A stretch of 64,000 nucleotides of DNA, taken from positions 51,577,021 through 51,641,020 of the forward strand of contig NC_083587.1 in NCBI RefSeq assembly GCF_027579695.1. Reading direction: 5' to 3'. The notes under the pieces were generated by a model that did no database searches, had not been told where the DNA came from, and saw only the letters and a program-made list of their open reading frames with translations. The position numbers were made by a program, and so were the translations under genes. Positions 11,440 to 22,684 of the stretch are shown here, in pieces (the stretch's first letter is position 1; the number at the start of each line of letters is the position of its first letter). Origin of the DNA: Neoarius graeffei. Lineage: Eukaryota; Chordata; Actinopteri; Siluriformes; Ariidae.

Positions 11440-11566
11440 GAAAAGCCGCAAGGCCGAGCATGGGGACTAACAGAGCGTAGTTCCATTTCCCTCCATCAGA
11501 ACCCTCACGTGGCACTGGCCTTATATTCCATCCAGGAGGATCATTCAGGTTGTCCATGGAGATAAT
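11440..11566 (-). pseudogene. ccdc127: ccdc127 copy A, first coding exon
   Basis: It starts after an acceptor (TTTTAGTTGCAG) with nine untranslated bases, then ATG at 11557, and encodes MDNLNDPPGWNIRP...KWNYALLVPMLGLAAF. It ends at 11440 before the donor GTGAGTATC with one base of the next codon. This matches the start of vertebrate CCDC127 (NLNDPP-WNIRP; WNYALLVPMLGLAAFRWIW), including the N-terminal hydrophobic segment. The exon itself is intact. It is called a pseudogene because the downstream exon at 7,026-7,703 is frameshifted. The acceptor implies at least one non-coding upstream exon, which I could not find. Confidence 0.88.
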
Positions 11567-11779
11567 CTGCAACTAAAAGTCAGTCAGACTGTGACACTGG
11601 TACTCTGAAGTTTCTTAATACATTAAAAAAAAATGCATTTCAGATCATGCACACAGTTTGCTCAGTTGTCCCCATCAGGGTTCATAATGTTTCACTTTGA
11701 TTGGTTGATAAATTACACCTGCTGGGGCAAAACAGCATATCAGGTCTGAATGTTATAGCATTATGCACTGAAGCACAAC

Positions 11780-12790
11780 ACCATACATGTCAAGTTATAC
11801 GGTTTCCCCATATTTTGTATGGGAAAATGCAATTTTTTGGCCAATGCGGCATACACTGATTTTCATACGGGAAAATTACGTTTTGTATCGGAGATTTTTT
11901 CCGTTACTCAGAGAGAATTTTCTTAGCATCCACCATTTATTTTTTTTCAAACACATATGCCCATATGCCCAGTGAAACAGAACTATTTTCAATTTATGTG
12001 GTTTTATAGTTGCAACTGTAAAACCACAACAGCAACTGTAGTTAACCGGCGATTTCTGGTTTCGCTTCCCTAAACATTTTAATTGCTGATAGACATTATA
12101 TGTAGACACAGATGACCAACACTCGTTACTACCATCAGTCGTCAGTAAACTGGAAAAGTATTGAATGAAGAGTAATGGTGGTAACGACCGTTGGTAACCT
12201 GTCTCTAAAATGTGTAGTAGGGGATGGAAGCAATTTAACAACATCTACATGTTTGCCGTGCTCTGATTTTCTTTTATTGACCAGGAAAATAATAGATGTA
12301 TATTGGGGAAAGGTGTTCGATGTAAAACCCGCTCTGGGTGTTGCCAGGTTTCCAATGCTGAAACAACTTTTTACTGCATTGCTGTGCCTCCCACATAGCA
12401 AGGCAAGTTTATTTATATAGCACATTTCATACACAGTGGCAGTTCAATGTGCTTTACAGAAGTAAAAGCAGAACAGTAAACAATAGAAAATAAAATTACA
12501 TAAAATAATTGGGGAAGAAAAATAATAAGAATTAAACAATAGTAGAAATTAAATTAATAAAATGAAATAAAGTTAATCAGCCTCGAGATTAATTATTATT
12601 ATGGGTTTAACTCATAAAGCAATGCAGATAGTGAGAGGGCTTTTTCATTGGTTAGGAAAATTCATACTGAGTACAGAAAAAATATGGCTGCAGACACATT
12701 AACTGCATATCTGCGAATTAAAATGAACTGTGATGAGGAGCTGGGTCCGTCTCAGAAACCGGTCTCTCATTTGGGACATTATGGTAAAAA
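11780..12790 (+). mobile_element. hAT transposon 3' part with dimerisation domain, copy A
   Basis: This stretch aligns with 29,870-30,720 in unit 2. It opens with palindrome-rich sequence (ATACGGTTTCCCC...GTATGGGAAAATG) and ends with the hAT C-terminal fold (KQLFTALLCLPHS | ERAFSLVRKIH...). The domain is split here by a separate repeat at 12,401-12,618. It lies upstream of ccdc127 and shows no sign of host use. Confidence 0.65.
12401..12618 (+). repeat. Interspersed teleost repeat (GGCAAGTTTATTTATATAGC family)
   Basis: This insertion of about 218 bp begins GGCAAGTTTATTTATATAGC and continues into an AT-rich tail. The flanking AGCAA repeats at both ends. The unit-2 copy at 30,470-30,480 is uninterrupted, so it inserted after the duplication. 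I know this motif as a common fish repeat but cannot assign it to a class. Confidence 0.7.
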
Positions 12791-13734
12791 AATAAATTTT
12801 CTAATTTTACTTTTTTTTTTTGCATTTACCTAACACTCAATGTTTCTTTTGTCATGTTGAATAAGAATAAATATCGTATCTTGCTTTATCTGGCCTCCAC
12901 TGTGGAACATTTTTTTTATTACAATTCAAATGCTTTTGTAAAATTGATTTCCATATAAAATAACTACATCATGAAGAATTAAAGCCCCTCCTTCACAGAG
13001 GAGTGAAAATATTGAATAAATTTCCTCTTTTTGATTGCTTGGGTTAAAAATGCCAAGTTATAATGACTGAATTGATTATTCACTTAAATATGAATAATAT
13101 GATGCATTTTGGGTATTTGATATGGCGAAATAGGACAATAGGACACAATGGAACAGGGTATCTGCACATTTTTCAAGTACAAATTTAAAGACTTTTAAGA
13201 CCTTTTCAAGACCTCTAAATGGAAAAATTAAGACTGTACCATGGCAAAAAAAATGATAAATCCAACAACTTAAAACTGTTTTCTGCAATAGTTTTTTTTA
13301 CTAACTTTAAGAAGAATGCACCCAATTGGTGAACAACAGGGTGCATCAATGGCAACTGTTAGACATGCAAACAGCTGAAGCAAAGTCGTGCGTTTTGGGC
13401 TGCAGAACTACTGTAGCAGCAAGGAGAAGACTGGTGTTTACTGGAGAACACACCATGAATCATTTCAAAAACGAAAACAATAAACGGCAAGTAGAACCAG
13501 CTGAACAACCTTAGCCGGCATTATTTCAATCCCCAAAGATTATCTTTGATGATGTGTCATTTTGTGTCCGACAGCAAAATCAGTCTGAGTGTCGTACAGT
13601 ATACAGCCGGCTGAGGAAGTTCTCGAGTATCTTCTGCATTATAGCAGGTAAAAGCATAAACCTGTTTATGCAGTCATACAATCATCAGAGCGTTACATTA
13701 AACACAGAAAAACAACTGTCACCTTTCATCATCT

Positions 13735-13818
13735 CATCTCATTATCTGTAGCCGCTTTATCCTTCTACAGGGTCGCAGGCAAGCTGGAGCCTATCCCAGC
13801 TGACTACGGGCGAAAGGC
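13735..13818 (-). repeat. SINE d, truncated
   Basis: Only the tail-proximal ~85 bp of the SINE remains, ending inside the GACTACGGGCGAAAGGC motif. It lies at the same site as SINEs b, g and h, so it is a shared old insertion later cut by a deletion or rearrangement. Confidence 0.85.
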
Positions 13819-14300
13819 TATTATTAGTAGTACAGTTATTTTATATCAATGTTCACTATTTAAAAAAAATTTCTATAATCCATGAGTATTTGTTTGTATT
13901 CTACCAAATACTACTTTTTAATAATTATTTGTAATAATTTTTAATAACTTAATTTTATAACATTTAATAATCCCTAGTACTTATTAATCACTAATTCATA
14001 AATAGTAATGATTAATAATCAATAATAATTACTATTACTACGAATTATTATTCGTGGTTGTTAATATTATTCTTATTATATTAAAACCACTGTTGTAGAC
14101 GATAAGTAATAAGACTAAAAAAACTTTGTACAAATTATTTATATTGTACTATATTTAGAATTATTGTATTTTCTGGAGTTCTTTTAAATTGAGTTTTGAA
14201 ATAAAGGTTGTTTATATATTTATATTAAACTTAGTACAATAAACAATGTTAATTATGTAAAAAAATGATGCTAATCATTATTAGTAGTAGTATTTCCTAT
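13819..14300. other. AT-rich stretch, no gene
   Basis: Strongly AT-rich sequence with many TAATAATT runs inside the S-element. It replaces the SINE head and the ~90 bp that follow it in the copy at 31,960-32,050. No coding potential is seen. Confidence 0.6.
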
Positions 14301-14915
14301 AAGCCCCATTTTCCACCTGACTCTTGTGCGCATGCGCGAACCCCCCTGCGTTTCACTCCGGAGCGCTTGACCTCTAACACACACACACGCGGGCGCCTCG
14401 TGTCCGTGAAAGACCAGTTTCCCAGTCCGCCGTGTCCCCAGCGCTGCGTTATCATCTTTAAACATATTTGTGCGATCCAGCGCTTTTTATCGCAAATGAT
14501 TCTTCTCCTTATTTTGGGGGTATTTGTCATCCCTCAACCACTTGTCATTAAACAGACATCTTCCCATAATTATCAATGCTTTCTCGCGCCTGCGCAAACT
14601 ACCTGCGTATCTCTCAGTCTTCACAACCACCACACCACACTTCCTCCAGTAGCCTCCTAACGTTAGTTCTTGATCTACGGAATGCACAGAACGCACAGAA
14701 CCAATGCTGCCCCAAAAGGTACGCTGGTCACTTTTAAAATTACGGTTTAAAAAAATACCCCAAACCGGATGGAGACATTTCACTTGTTCAGTCCAATATT
14801 AAATTTAATACCTCCCTTTCGAAAATTCCAGTCATTCCAAACAATTTAAGACGTTTTTAGGCCTTGAAAACCGAAAGTTGTATTTAAGACTTTTTAAGGA
14901 CCCGCAGGAACCTTG

Positions 14916-15387
14916 ATGGAAAAATCAAGAACACACCGAAAAGATGAGAACAACGGCGGTGGTAAAAGAACAGCGACTGTACCGGCTGAAGGTCGCGCGG
15001 GTCTCTGCTGTGGTGCGCGAGCAACGGGACATCACTACCGCACCGGATGGAGTGCAAGGCAGGGCAAAATGACTGGCCGTAGATTCGATCAAAAGTTCGA
15101 TCTAAATTGACCATGGTTGCAAAATATTGGCCAAAAATACGCAAACACTATGATATATGAAAGTAAGATGAAAAAGAAACATTCTATTGCCTTATACTGC
15201 AAGACTAAAACAAAATAAAACTGTCAAAACTCCCCTTTTCAGTGATGACGTCCGAACAGATCACTTGCGTGACAGAAAGACCGCAAATGGAAGCGCGATC
15301 AACTTCTAACTGTTGGAGTGGAAAATTCCATTCTACACATGCAAATTGTTAATGTGTCCTTCCCCGCACACAAATTACCCGCTACGG
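14916..15387. other. Intergenic, nothing recognised
   Basis: About 470 bp between the S-element and the hAT that begins at 15,388. It holds no convincing exon, terminal repeat or RNA gene. Its last eight bases, CGCTACGG, are the target of that hAT. Confidence 0.5.
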
Positions 15388-16089
15388 CAGTGGCGGGTCC
15401 TGAAAATTTTCTTAGGAGGGGCAATTTATCCAATAATGTCACAAGGTGACTCATTCAACGGGTACATTATAGGTAGCCAGACATTATTGACTCTGTTTTC
15501 TCTCTGCATATCACAGTTCCATGCCACTTCTGTCCACTAGATGGCAGCACATTACAGAAATCTTTTCCCTGTAGCTACCTAAGCTATAGGCTGTGGTGTA
15601 AAGTTGCAAACAACATTCACAATTGAAGAACAGTTTGGCTCCACAATGAACAATTCCAATTACGCCCTATTCACATTATTTCAATATTGTATGATGTGAA
15701 ATAGCCAAGAATGATATCTTTATAAAAGACATGTTCAACAACTAAATAAGAAAGGAAACCATATTTTTAAAAAATAATACATATTTATTTGCCAATCTTG
15801 AAAGTACTGTTCTACAGAATGTTCTGTAAATAGATTTTGTACTTCAAACTCCATGACCAGCAAGAATTTTACAGACTGTGCAACTTAAGGACAACAGGAA
15901 AGTGCACTTACTGTAACAAAACATTGGAAATAGTTGGCTAACATAACAATAGCAGTTGAATAAATAGATGAGTGGATCTTTAGATCTTGCAATTACTGGT
16001 ATTTACCAAGGATATTAGCAAAGTGCTCAGAGCAAAGTGTGGCAAATATAAAAATGCACATTGAAAACATCAAAAGTGAACAGATTCTG

Positions 16090-16095
<6 letters not shown>

Positions 16096-16131
<36 letters not shown>
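16096..16131. repeat. (GT)n microsatellite
   Basis: About 18 GT dinucleotides inside hAT-1. It is not coding. Confidence 0.95.
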
Positions 16132-16134
<3 letters not shown>

Positions 16135-16639
16135 TGAGTCACGAAGTCAACCAAACCCAGAAAAACACCACGGTGACTGGAGCCCTCAGTTTCGTCTTTG
16201 CCTCGTAGAGCTAACTCGAACACTCCACAAAATCTCACGCATTGGATGAGCCGGTTTAATATGTGCCTGTTCTTGCTCACCTCATCGTTGTGGTGGCGAA
16301 CTGCTAGCCTGTAGCCCTCATCCAGTTGTGTAGCGATGTTCACTCTCCCAAAAGCGGAAAATTTCAGGCAGCTGCCTATGTGAATCTTTGATGACTCATG
16401 TTTTTTTATTTTCTCCAACAAATGATGCATGTCCGAAACTCCAGTGACCGTCCAAGCAGTGTTGTCCGTGGAGCCACCTCCAGGGTGGAAAAGTAAGCAG
16501 GGGGAGCAGAAAACCGCTGAAGCGTCCTTGCAGCCAGCTCGCCAGGATTTGCGCTAGTACCATGTTGAAGTAAAACCTCGAGTATATGATTTCCCCCCTT
16601 TGTCGAAATTTGTTTTATGTTTAGATTTGGTCAAGGGGG

Positions 16640-16952
16640 TGTGGCAGCGGGGGCATGGTCAAGCGCCGGTCTGTGACAGGAGGGCGGAGTCAGGGAAGGT
16701 AAGTGGCAGAATCACTACACCTGACGGCAATTAACCTGTGTTTGTGTGTGTCTTCCCAGTGACCGCGCCCTATTTAGGGAAGGAGAGCGGAGAGCAGGAG
16801 AGCTCAGCGCCGGACGAGACGCTAGTCTGTGTCTCTAGTCTCCGAATAAAACGTTGTTAAGACTGAAAAGTTTGACAATAAAAAACCATATACAAACCTG
16901 ATCTCTGTCCTGCTGTCCTCTGTGCTCCACCCACGCCTAGCGAACCGCTACA
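16640..16952 (+). repeat. 5' LTR of the Gmr1-type element
   Basis: A 313-bp LTR from TGTGGCAGCG to CCGCTACA, with a TATTTA promoter-like box near 16,770 and an AATAAA signal near 16,846. With no 3' LTR to compare, age cannot be judged from LTR divergence. Confidence 0.8.
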
Positions 16953-16979
16953 GTGGTGCCGAAACCCGGGAATTCAGAG

Positions 16980-18420
16980 TGGAGAACCAGCCGATCAGCC
17001 CCATGGAGTCCTCCCCGTTCGCTGACCTGGTCCACGCCCTCGCCACGGCCCAGCAAAGCCAGCACCAGGCGCTCGTCACCCTCCGGAAGGAACAAGAGCG
17101 ACGCTTCGAAGCCCTGGTGCTGGCCCAGCAGGAAGACCGCGAGGCGTTCCGGCACCTCCTCGCGTCGGCGGGGTCCACCAGCGCTCTGGCCGCGGGCCCG
17201 TCTCCCCTCACCGTCACCAAGATGGGTCCGCAGGACGACCCCGAGGCTTTCATCACGCTATTCGAACAAGTCGCAGAAGCCTCGGGGTGGCCGATGGAGC
17301 AGCGCGCGGCGCGCCTCCTCCCCCTTCTAACGGGAGAGGCACAGCTGGCGGCGCTACAGCTCCCCGCCGACCGCCGTCTGGCCTACGCGGACCTCCGCCG
17401 GGCCGTCCTCCAGCGCGTGGGGCGCACTCCAGAGCAACAGTGCCAGCGCTTCCGCACTTTGAGCTTGGAGGGAGTCGGCCGGCCGTTCCCGTTTGGCCAG
17501 CAGCTCCGGGACGCCTGCTGGCGGTGGTTGAGGGCCGACAACCGCGACGCCGAGGGGATCATCGACCAGGTGGTGCTGGAACAATTCATCGCTCGCTTAC
17601 CAGCAGGAACCGCGGAGTGGGTCCAGTTCCACCGCCCAGCGTCGCTGGATCAGGCAGTTGAGCTGGCAGTGGATCATTTGGCAGCTGTTCCGGTGGCAGG
17701 ACAGCAGAAGGCGTCTTCTCTTCTCTCTCTCCCCCTCCTTCTGTGTCCCGTCCTCGCCCCATTCCCCCACCGTGGAGACGGGGGCCGGCACCACCCCAGC
17801 TGGCCCGCCACACCTGCGATGCCCTCCCGTTTCTCCCTTCTGCGTCTGTCTCTCCCCCCCTCAGGTGAGTGAGCCCCAGAACACCGGTGCAGAGGGAAAG
17901 CCTGGGCCGGTTTGCTGGCGCTGCGGGGAGCCGGGCCACCTTCAACAGCAGTGCACGGCAATGGAAGTGGGCGCGGTGGTTCGGATCCCCGATGCGCCAG
18001 AGGCCGCCCTCGATCAGGCCGGAGCGTATTGCATACCGGTGAGTATCCAAGGGGCTACATATCAGGCGTTGGTGGATTCTGGTTGTAATCAGACCTCAAT
18101 TCGCCAAAGCCTGGTGCAAAACGAGGCATTGGGGGGAGCACAGGGGGTGAAGGTGTTGTGTGTGCACGGGGATGTTCACCGCTACCCTTTGGTGTCAGTC
18201 CACATTTTTTTCAGAGGGGAAAAAGTTATAGTGAAGGCGGCGGTTAATCCTCGCCTTACCCACTCTTTAATTTTGGGGACTGATTGGCCAGGATTTCGGG
18301 ATTTGATGACACTTAGTCAAGAGTGGGTCCTGCCATTTAACGGGGGGAGGTCCCGGTGTCGCTTTGGCGGGAGCAGCTGTCGCAGAGCCGTCTACGTCAT
18401 CTCCGCGTCAGAGTGAGGAG
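16980..18420 (+). CDS. Gag and protease region of the Gmr1-type element (fossil)
   Basis: The Gag starts MESSPFADLVHAL and has a capsid-like region with GPQDDPEAFITLFEQVAEASGW and the R-RTLSLEG region, typical of fish gypsy Gags. A CCHC zinc knuckle CWRCGEPGHLQQQC lies near 17,917-17,960. An aspartic protease core (ALVDSGCNQTSI) follows near 18,070. This is the order expected in the 5' half of such an element. Confidence 0.75.
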
Positions 18421-18659
18421 CCGCCAGCCCCTCCTCTCTCTCGGGGAATCCCTCGCCGATTTCCCATTAGAGCAGTCGTGAGACGAGACTCTGCGACATG
18501 CGTTTGACCAAGTGAGAGTAATCGATGGTCAAACGCTCCAGCCGAACGCCACCCCGTCCTTCCCCTACTTCGCGATTATGAAGGATAGGTTATACCGAGT
18601 GACGCAGGACACTCAGACTAAAGAGCGAGTCACGCAACTTTTAATTCCAAAGAGCCGCC

Positions 18660-19720
18660 GGGAAATTGGTATTCCAGGCGGCTCATTTTAATCCCATGGC
18701 TGGACACTTAGGGCAGGATAAGACACTAGCCCGAATAATGGCCCAATTCTATTGGCCGGGGATTCGCGGCGATGTTCGTAGGTGGTGCACGGCATGCTGC
18801 GAATGCCAGTTAGTAAATCCGGTGGCCATTCCAAAAGCGCCTTTGCGCCCCCTCCCATTAATCGAGGCCCCGTTTGAGAGAATTGGGATGGATCTCTTCG
18901 GGCCATTAGATCGGTCAGCACGAGGGTACCACTTTATATTAGTTCTGGTGGACTATGCAATGCGATACCCGGAAGCAGTGCCTCTGCGAAATATCTCAGC
19001 ACGCAGTATTGCGGAGGCACTCTTCCGCGTTATCTCCCGAGTTGGAATCCCGAAAGAGATTCTGACTGATCAAGGCACCACATTTATGTCACGGACACTG
19101 CGCGAACTGTATGGGTTATTGGGGATTAAGCCGATCCGCACCAGCGTGTATCACCCATAAACGGACGGTTTAGTGGAACGGTTCAATCGCACCCTCAAAA
19201 ATATCATTAAAAAATTCGTAAGTGAGGACGCACGTAATTGGGATCAGTGGCTCGAGTTGTTCTCAGTGCGAGAGGTCCCCCAAGCTTCCACGGGGTTCTC
19301 CCCATTCTAATTATTATATGGGCGTAAGCCGCGCGGCATCCTTGACGTGCTGCGGGAAAATTGGGAGGAGGGACCTTCACAAAGTAAGAATGAAATTCAA
19401 TACGTTATGGATCTGCGCGCAAAACTCGACACGCTCACCCACCTAACCCAGGAGAATTTGCTGCGGGCCCAAGAACGGCAAGTCCGCCTGTACAACAAGG
19501 GTACGCGCCTTAGGGAGTTCACACCGGGAGATAAAGTACTCGTACTGTTGCCTACGTCGAGCTCCAAATTGATCGCCAAGTGGCAAGGGCCCTTTGAGGT
19601 CACACGGCGAGTCGGGGACGTCGACTATGAGGTGAGGCGAACGGGCAGGGGTGGGGCACTACAAATTTACCACCTCAACCTACTTAAACTCTGGAATGAG
19701 GAGGTCCCCGTGGCGTTGGT
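18660..19720 (+). CDS. Integrase region of the Gmr1-type element (fossil)
   Basis: An H2C2 zinc-binding region (GHLGQDKTLARI...C-AC-EC) is followed by the integrase core with GMDLFGPL, LTDQGTTFMS and VERFNRTLKN. The C-terminal region (KVLVLLPTSSSKLIAKWQGPF, LQIYHLNLLKLW) follows. It precedes the reverse transcriptase, the reverse of the usual Ty3/gypsy order. Confidence 0.85.
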
Positions 19721-19799
19721 GTCGGTGGTTCCGGAGAAGGCGGAGCTAGGGCTGGAGGTTCAAAAGGGGGCATTGGCATCACGCACCTCTCCGGTCCCC

Positions 19800-21059
19800 T
19801 GTGGAGACCACCTCTCCCCGACCCAACTCACAGAGGTCGCCCAGTTGCAGACCGAGTTTTCGGATGTGTTCTCGCCCCTGCCCGGTCGCACTAACCTCAT
19901 AGAGCACCACATAGAGACGCCCCCGGGGGTAGTAGTGCGTAGCCGCCCTTACAGGCTACCCGAACACAAAAAAAAGGTGGTTCAGGAAGAACTTGAGACC
20001 ATGCTCGAAATGGGCATCGTCGAGGAGTCCCACAGTGACTGGAGCAGCCCGGTGGTCTTGGTACCCAAGGCCGACGGGTCGGTCCGGTTCTGTGTGGACT
20101 ATAGAAAAGTCAACGCGGTGTCTAAATTCGATGCGTACCCGATGCCTCGTATTGATGAGTTGCTCGATCGACTCGGCACTGCTCGCTTTTATTCGACGCT
20201 GGATTTGACGAAGGGATATTGGCAGATCCCCTTGACTCCACTATCCCGAGAAAAAACGGCCTTTTCCACACCGTTTGGTTTACACCAATTCGTCACCCTT
20301 CCGTTTGGGCTGTTTGGGGTGCCCGCTACGTTTCAGCGGCTGATGGACAGAGTCCTCCACCCTCACACCACTTATGCGGCCGCCTATCTAGATGACATCA
20401 TCATCATCTATAGTAATGACTGGCAGAGGCGCCTCGAACATCTGAGGGCCGTCCTTAGGTCGCTGAGACGAGCGGGGCTCACAGCCAACCCAAAGAAGTG
20501 TGCGATTGGGTGGGTGGAAGTACGGTATCTGGGCTTCCACTTGGGCAACGGACAGGTGCGTCCCCAAATTAATAAGACGGCAGCGATTGCGGCCTCCCCG
20601 AGGCCCAAGACCAAAAAGGGGGTGAGACAGTTCCTGGGGCTGGCTGGCTATTACCGTAGGTTTATACCTAATTATTCGGACGTCACCAGCCCGCTGGCTG
20701 ATCTCACTAAAAAGGGGGCACCAGATCCGGTCCAGTGGACGGAGCAATGCCAGCGGGCTTTTTCTGAAGTGAAGGCTGCACTGTGTGGGGGGCCACTTTT
20801 ACACTCCCCTGACTTTTCTCTCCCCTTTGTGTTGCAGACCGATGCGTCGGACAGAGGGCTGGGGGCGGTTTTGTCCCAGGAGGGGGAGGACCGCCCCATC
20901 CTGTACATTAGCAGGAAGCTGTCAGTGCGTGAGGGGCGCTACAGCACGATCGAGAAAGAGTGTCTGGCGATCAAGTGGGCGGTCCTCGCCCTCCGTTACT
21001 ACCTGCTGGGGCGCCCTTTCACCCTCTGTTCGGACCACGCTGTTTTGTTGCCAATTTAG
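19800..21059 (+). CDS. Reverse transcriptase and partial RNase H of the Gmr1-type element (fossil)
   Basis: RT motifs include [41 protein letters not shown], PFGL and [10 protein letters not shown], then [15 protein letters not shown]. RNase H begins at [16 protein letters not shown] and is cut after the FTLCSDH region at the element's truncated end. Confidence 0.85.
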   Translation, partial: [419 protein letters not shown]

Positions 21060-21490
21060 CTCGATTTGATCGCTGACTAAATGGAACTTCTTTTAAGCAC
21101 CGCACTGAATTGCTTTCCGCATCCATCTCACCTCAGAAACTGAGAGGATCGAATGCAACTTTGCCGCACTTCGCAGTGACGTAAGCATGTTAGGGCAAGC
21201 CCCCCAGGAACCCATAGAGATTGCACTGAAGTGTCAGTTAGGAGAAAAAAATATTAACATGGGACTCTATCAGTGAACTCTTGGGCGATTTTCAACGTGA
21301 CTGAAATCGCCCCAAAAGGGGCGGTACTCTAGAAGCAAGACCACCCTGATTGGACAATGATACCCAGAGATAGATTAAAATGGCCTAGAGCAGCACTGGT
21401 GAAAGTTTGTTTAAAAACAAAAACTTTTTTTTTCGTTTTGGCAGTGCGTCGCCCAATCGCCCTTATGCACCACCCGCACTTGCGCTACGG

Positions 21491-22313
21491 TAAAAAATAG
21501 ACCACAACTCATTTTATAGCTCAGAAATTCATACAAGACCAGCTACCATCGTAACATATTCTGTAAGAAACATATTCTATACCTAACTTTCAGCTTTCGT
21601 TTTAAAAAACAAAATCACAGATTTATAACTAAATTTCTATATGGCATAGTGATTGTAAGTTACTACTTTTGGTGAGGTCGTGACCTTGACCCTGAGGCTT
21701 TCCGTTTAGATCAAAACACACAATCGTATTGGTTTTGGGAATGCGGAAAATGGAGTTACGACGGTGATCAAATATTTTGCATGATGTTTTATTACGGTTA
21801 TGATTATTCTGTGAGCGCACCAATCCTTAGGTGTATAAAGTTACAACTTAAAATACAATTAGTGATAACTGTAGACTTTTTAGTGAACTACAACCTTTTT
21901 AAGGGAATGCGATGTAGTCAACCATTTATCATGTCCCAGATCAAGCCGCCATTTTTCCACAAGTTTGCAGAATTTTTGCCAAATTCTGAACAGAGTATTC
22001 ACATCAAAGATTTAGTTTTATCTGTATTATTTCTTTCATCATTTTATTTCAAATTAAAACCAACATCACCATTCAAAACTGTATAGTTTATTGACTGTGA
22101 GTATATTTAGTGGGGTATCCCCACAGTACCCAGTTTCTGAGACAGACCCAGCTACAACTGCTACCCAAGCAGTGATATTATAGCTAGTGCCAAATCTGCA
22201 ACATCTTTGTACAACAAAGAGTACAACACTCCAAAAAGGAACAAGATTTAAATTCTTGTTATAAATTACTGGGAAGATTTTCAGTTTAACTTCAACATTT
22301 ATTAATCTAATCT
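21491..22313. other. Intergenic stretch, nothing firm
   Basis: No gene is seen. Around 22,115-22,160, read on the minus strand, the words GCTGGGTCTGTCTCAGAAAC resemble the hAT remnant seen at 4,145 and elsewhere. This may be a divergent, inverted piece of the same family. Confidence 0.4.
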
Positions 22314-22684
22314 CATCTCATTATCTCTAGCCGCTTTATCCTGTTCTACAGGGTCGCAGGCAAGCTGGAGCCTATCCCAGCTGACTACGGGAGAAAGGCG
22401 GGGTACACCCTGGACAAGTCGCCAGGTCATCACAGGGCTGACACATAGACACAGACAACCATTCACACTCACATTCACACCTACGGTCAATTTAGAGTCA
22501 CCAGTTAACCTAACCTGCATGTCTTTGGACTGTGGGGGAAACCGGAGCACCCGGAGGAAACCCACGCGGACACGGGGAGAACATGCAAACTCCGCACAGA
22601 AAGGCCCTCGCCGGCCACGGGGCTCGAACCCGGACCTTCTTGCTGTGAGGCGACAGCGCTAACCACTACACCACCGTGCTGCCC
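22314..22684 (-). repeat. tRNA-derived SINE e
   Basis: Full-length minus-strand SINE. Downstream it joins ccdc127 flank exactly as SINEs b and h do, but upstream it joins unrelated sequence rather than the S-element. This makes it a candidate recombination junction of the tandem duplication. Confidence 0.9.

Larger units (their letters stand above)
13154..14915 (+). mobile_element. S-element (hAT-like DNA transposon), fullest copy
   Basis: The left end is CAGGGTATCTGCAC and the right end reads CAAGGTTCCTGCGGG on the other strand. Both sides are flanked by ATGGAA (13,148-13,153 and 14,916-14,921). The subterminal regions are repetitive mirror-like tracts (AAGACTTTTAAGACCTTTTC at the left, TTAAGACTTTTTAAGG at the right). 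The body holds a truncated SINE (13,735-13,818) and an AT-rich stretch. The CAGGG terminus is hAT-like, but a 6-bp flanking repeat is shorter than the usual 8, so the superfamily is uncertain. I recognise no transposase domain. Confidence 0.55.
16640..21059 (+). mobile_element. Gmr1-type Ty3/gypsy element, 3'-truncated
   Basis: 5' LTR 16,640-16,952, primer site at 16,954-16,971 (TGGTGCCGAAACCCGGGA), then Gag, protease, integrase, reverse transcriptase and part of RNase H. The integrase comes before the reverse transcriptase, which identifies the Gmr1 group first described from cod. The element stops within RNase H, and hAT-1 sequence resumes directly after. No 3' LTR is present. The coding region carries several breaks, so it is a fossil of moderate age. 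Confidence 0.88.
15388..21482 (-). mobile_element. hAT-1 transposon, interrupted by a Gmr1 gypsy element
   Basis: Termini CAGTGGCGGGTCCTG and (other strand) CAAGTGCGGGTGG are flanked by a perfect 8-bp duplication CGCTACGG at 15,380-15,387 and 21,483-21,490, as expected of hAT. On the minus strand at about 16,420-16,640 there are remnants of an N-terminal zinc-finger exon homologous to that of hAT-2 (59,188-59,634). The sequence is then interrupted at 16,640 by an LTR element and resumes near 21,060. The coding sequence is very incomplete, so it was probably mobilised by another element. Confidence 0.85.

Noticed and set aside
14265-14660. 131-codon frame in the S-element
   Set aside because: Only partly shared with the copy at 32,050-32,376, with no domain or splice signals. 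Treated as transposon sequence.
16061-16249. Frame running through the (GT)n microsatellite
   Set aside because: The VCVC repeat is a product of the dinucleotide run.
17287-17661. Overlapping open frames in the GC-rich Gmr1 gag region
   Set aside because: Shadow frames of the gag sequence caused by high GC content. The gag frame carries the recognisable features.
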